A stretch of DNA of 64,000 nt from CAZDYP01 sp964509505 (lineage in GTDB: Bacteria > Chloroflexota > Anaerolineae > JACRMK01), in the NCBI GenBank assembly GCA_964509505.1, contig CAZDYP010000004.1, forward strand, positions 1 to 64,000, given 5' to 3'. How positions within the stretch are numbered: position 1 is the first letter of the stretch; every line of letters begins with the position of its first letter. A program made the position numbers and the translations under genes. The notes beneath the pieces are model-generated. The model saw only the letters and a program-made list of their open reading frames with translations. It had not been told where the DNA came from and made no database searches. Shown here in pieces: positions 63,086-64,000 of this stretch.

Positions 63086-64000
63086 TTACACCTCACGAAA
63101 TTCGCCTTCTACCGTGCCTTCTTCCTTCTTTTTGCCGTCGCCGCCCGCGCCGTTGCCCGGCGGTGGGGGCGCGCTGCCTTGATACATCGTCGCGCCCACG
63201 CGCTGCAACGTCTGAGACAAGTCTTCGGCTTGGCGTTTGATGTCGCCTACGTCTTTGCCCTTCAACGCTTCGCGCACCGCGCCGATCTTGGTCTCGATTT
63301 GCGCCTTGTGCTCGGCGGAGAGCTTGTCGCCATTATCACGCACGAACTTTTCGGCTTGCCAAGCCATTTGATCGGCGAGATTCCGCGCTTCGATTTCTTC
63401 TTTGCGCTTCGCGTCGTCGGCGGCGTTGCGTTGCGCTTCCTTCACCATACGATCAATTTCGTCTTTGTTCAAACCCGACGAGGCTGTAATGGTAATCTTC
63501 TGCTCGCGCCCCGTCGCCTTGTCCTGCGCCGTGACGTGCAAGATGCCGTCGGCGTCAATGTCAAACGTCACCTCGATCTGCGGGATACCGCGCGGCGCAG
63601 GCGGAATGCCGTCGAGAATAAAGCGCCCAAGCGTCTTGTTGTCTTGCGCCATGGGACGCTCGCCTTGCACAACGTGAATCTCGACTTGTGTTTGGCTGTC
63701 GGAGGCGGTCGAGTAAATTTGTGATTTCTTCGTCGGAATCGTCGTGTTTCGTTCGATCAACGGCGAGGCAATGCCGCCGAGCGTTTCGATGCCCAACGTC
63801 AACGGCGTCACGTCGAGCAACAACACATCCTTCACTTCGCCGCCCAACACGCCCGCTTGAATTGCCGCGCCCACCGCCACGACTTCATCGGGATGGACGC
63901 TCTTGTTCGGCTCTTTGCTGAAGAACTGCTTGACCGTCTCATAGACCTTCGGCATCCGAATCATGCCGCCGACTAACACCACTTCATCTACGTTGCGCGG
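63086..64000 (-). CDS. dnaK: Chaperone DnaK, C-terminal part (cut by the window edge)
   Basis: The visible about 304 residues start at the end of the ATPase domain ([20 protein letters not shown]) and cover the substrate-binding domain ([37 protein letters not shown]) and the helical lid, ending [12 protein letters not shown]. The 5' part lies beyond position 64000. With dnaJ downstream this is the usual dnaK-dnaJ pair; grpE and any HrcA or CIRCE control lie outside the window. Confidence 0.97.
   Translation of the reverse strand, partial: PRNVDEVVLVGGMIRMPKVYETVKQFFSKEPNKSVHPDEVVAVGAAIQAGVLGGEVKDVLLLDVTPLTLGIETLGGIASPLIERNTTIPTKKSQIYSTASDSQTQVEIHVVQGERPMAQDNKTLGRFILDGIPPAPRGIPQIEVTFDIDADGILHVTAQDKATGREQKITITASSGLNKDEIDRMVKEAQRNAADDAKRKEEIEARNLADQMAWQAEKFVRDNGDKLSAEHKAQIETKIGAVREALKGKDVGDIKRQAEDLSQTLQRVGATMYQGSAPPPPGNGAGGDGKKKEEGTVEGEFREV

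Overview
The window looks like a chromosomal segment of an uncultured Chloroflexota bacterium, most likely Anaerolineae-like. This is inferred from the exported proteins with long Thr-Pro linkers, the many dispersed intergenic palindromes and tandem heptamers, the gene content and the order of the cell-division cluster. It is a draft scaffold: there is one 100-N gap (32840-32939) and there are two 10-N gaps (51984-51993, 59170-59179).

Region by region. 163-2044: an ECF sigma factor with its membrane anti-sigma partner, and a tRNA-Leu. 2176-8272: a cluster of four tandem paralogues, all membrane-anchored with a Thr-Pro linker and the same C-terminal beta-rich domain; the last one carries four cyclic-nucleotide-binding folds in its cytoplasmic part. 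8342-13381: a promoter, a peptide-type ABC uptake system (binding protein and two permeases, no ATPases) and an M19 dipeptidase. 13411-16961: lysA on the minus strand, then a response regulator and a cNMP-domain histidine kinase. 17035-20181: the glyoxylate shunt (malate synthase, isocitrate lyase). 20379-22318: a NarL-type regulator and an unusual GNAT-histidine kinase fusion, next to a decayed methyltransferase.

22714-48087 (minus strand) is a complete dcw cluster, read mraZ-rsmH-ftsL-ftsI-murF-mraY-[three exported proteins]-murD-ftsW-murG-murC-[membrane protein]-murB-ddl-ftsQ-[broken S23-type ORF]-ftsA-[InsA-like fragment]-ftsZ. It starts from a good promoter with direct-repeat MraZ boxes. 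Four of its genes (murF, murG, ftsW, ddl) contain in-frame segments made of the same kinds of palindrome or heptamer repeat that fill the intergenic spaces.

48342-50660: tRNA-Arg, a SEC-C protein and a small membrane protein. 50733-56197: a trpDCFB-(DUF1893)-A operon behind a tryptophan T-box riboswitch with its own promoter. 56194-61680: dgkA, ybeY, a PgpH-type HD phosphodiesterase, yqeY, a HIT protein and mtaB. 61787-64000: dnaJ and the 3' part of dnaK.

The points most worth following up are the four-cNBD transmembrane protein and its paralogue cluster, the GNAT-kinase fusion, and the invasion of peptidoglycan and division genes by repeat-derived coding sequence.
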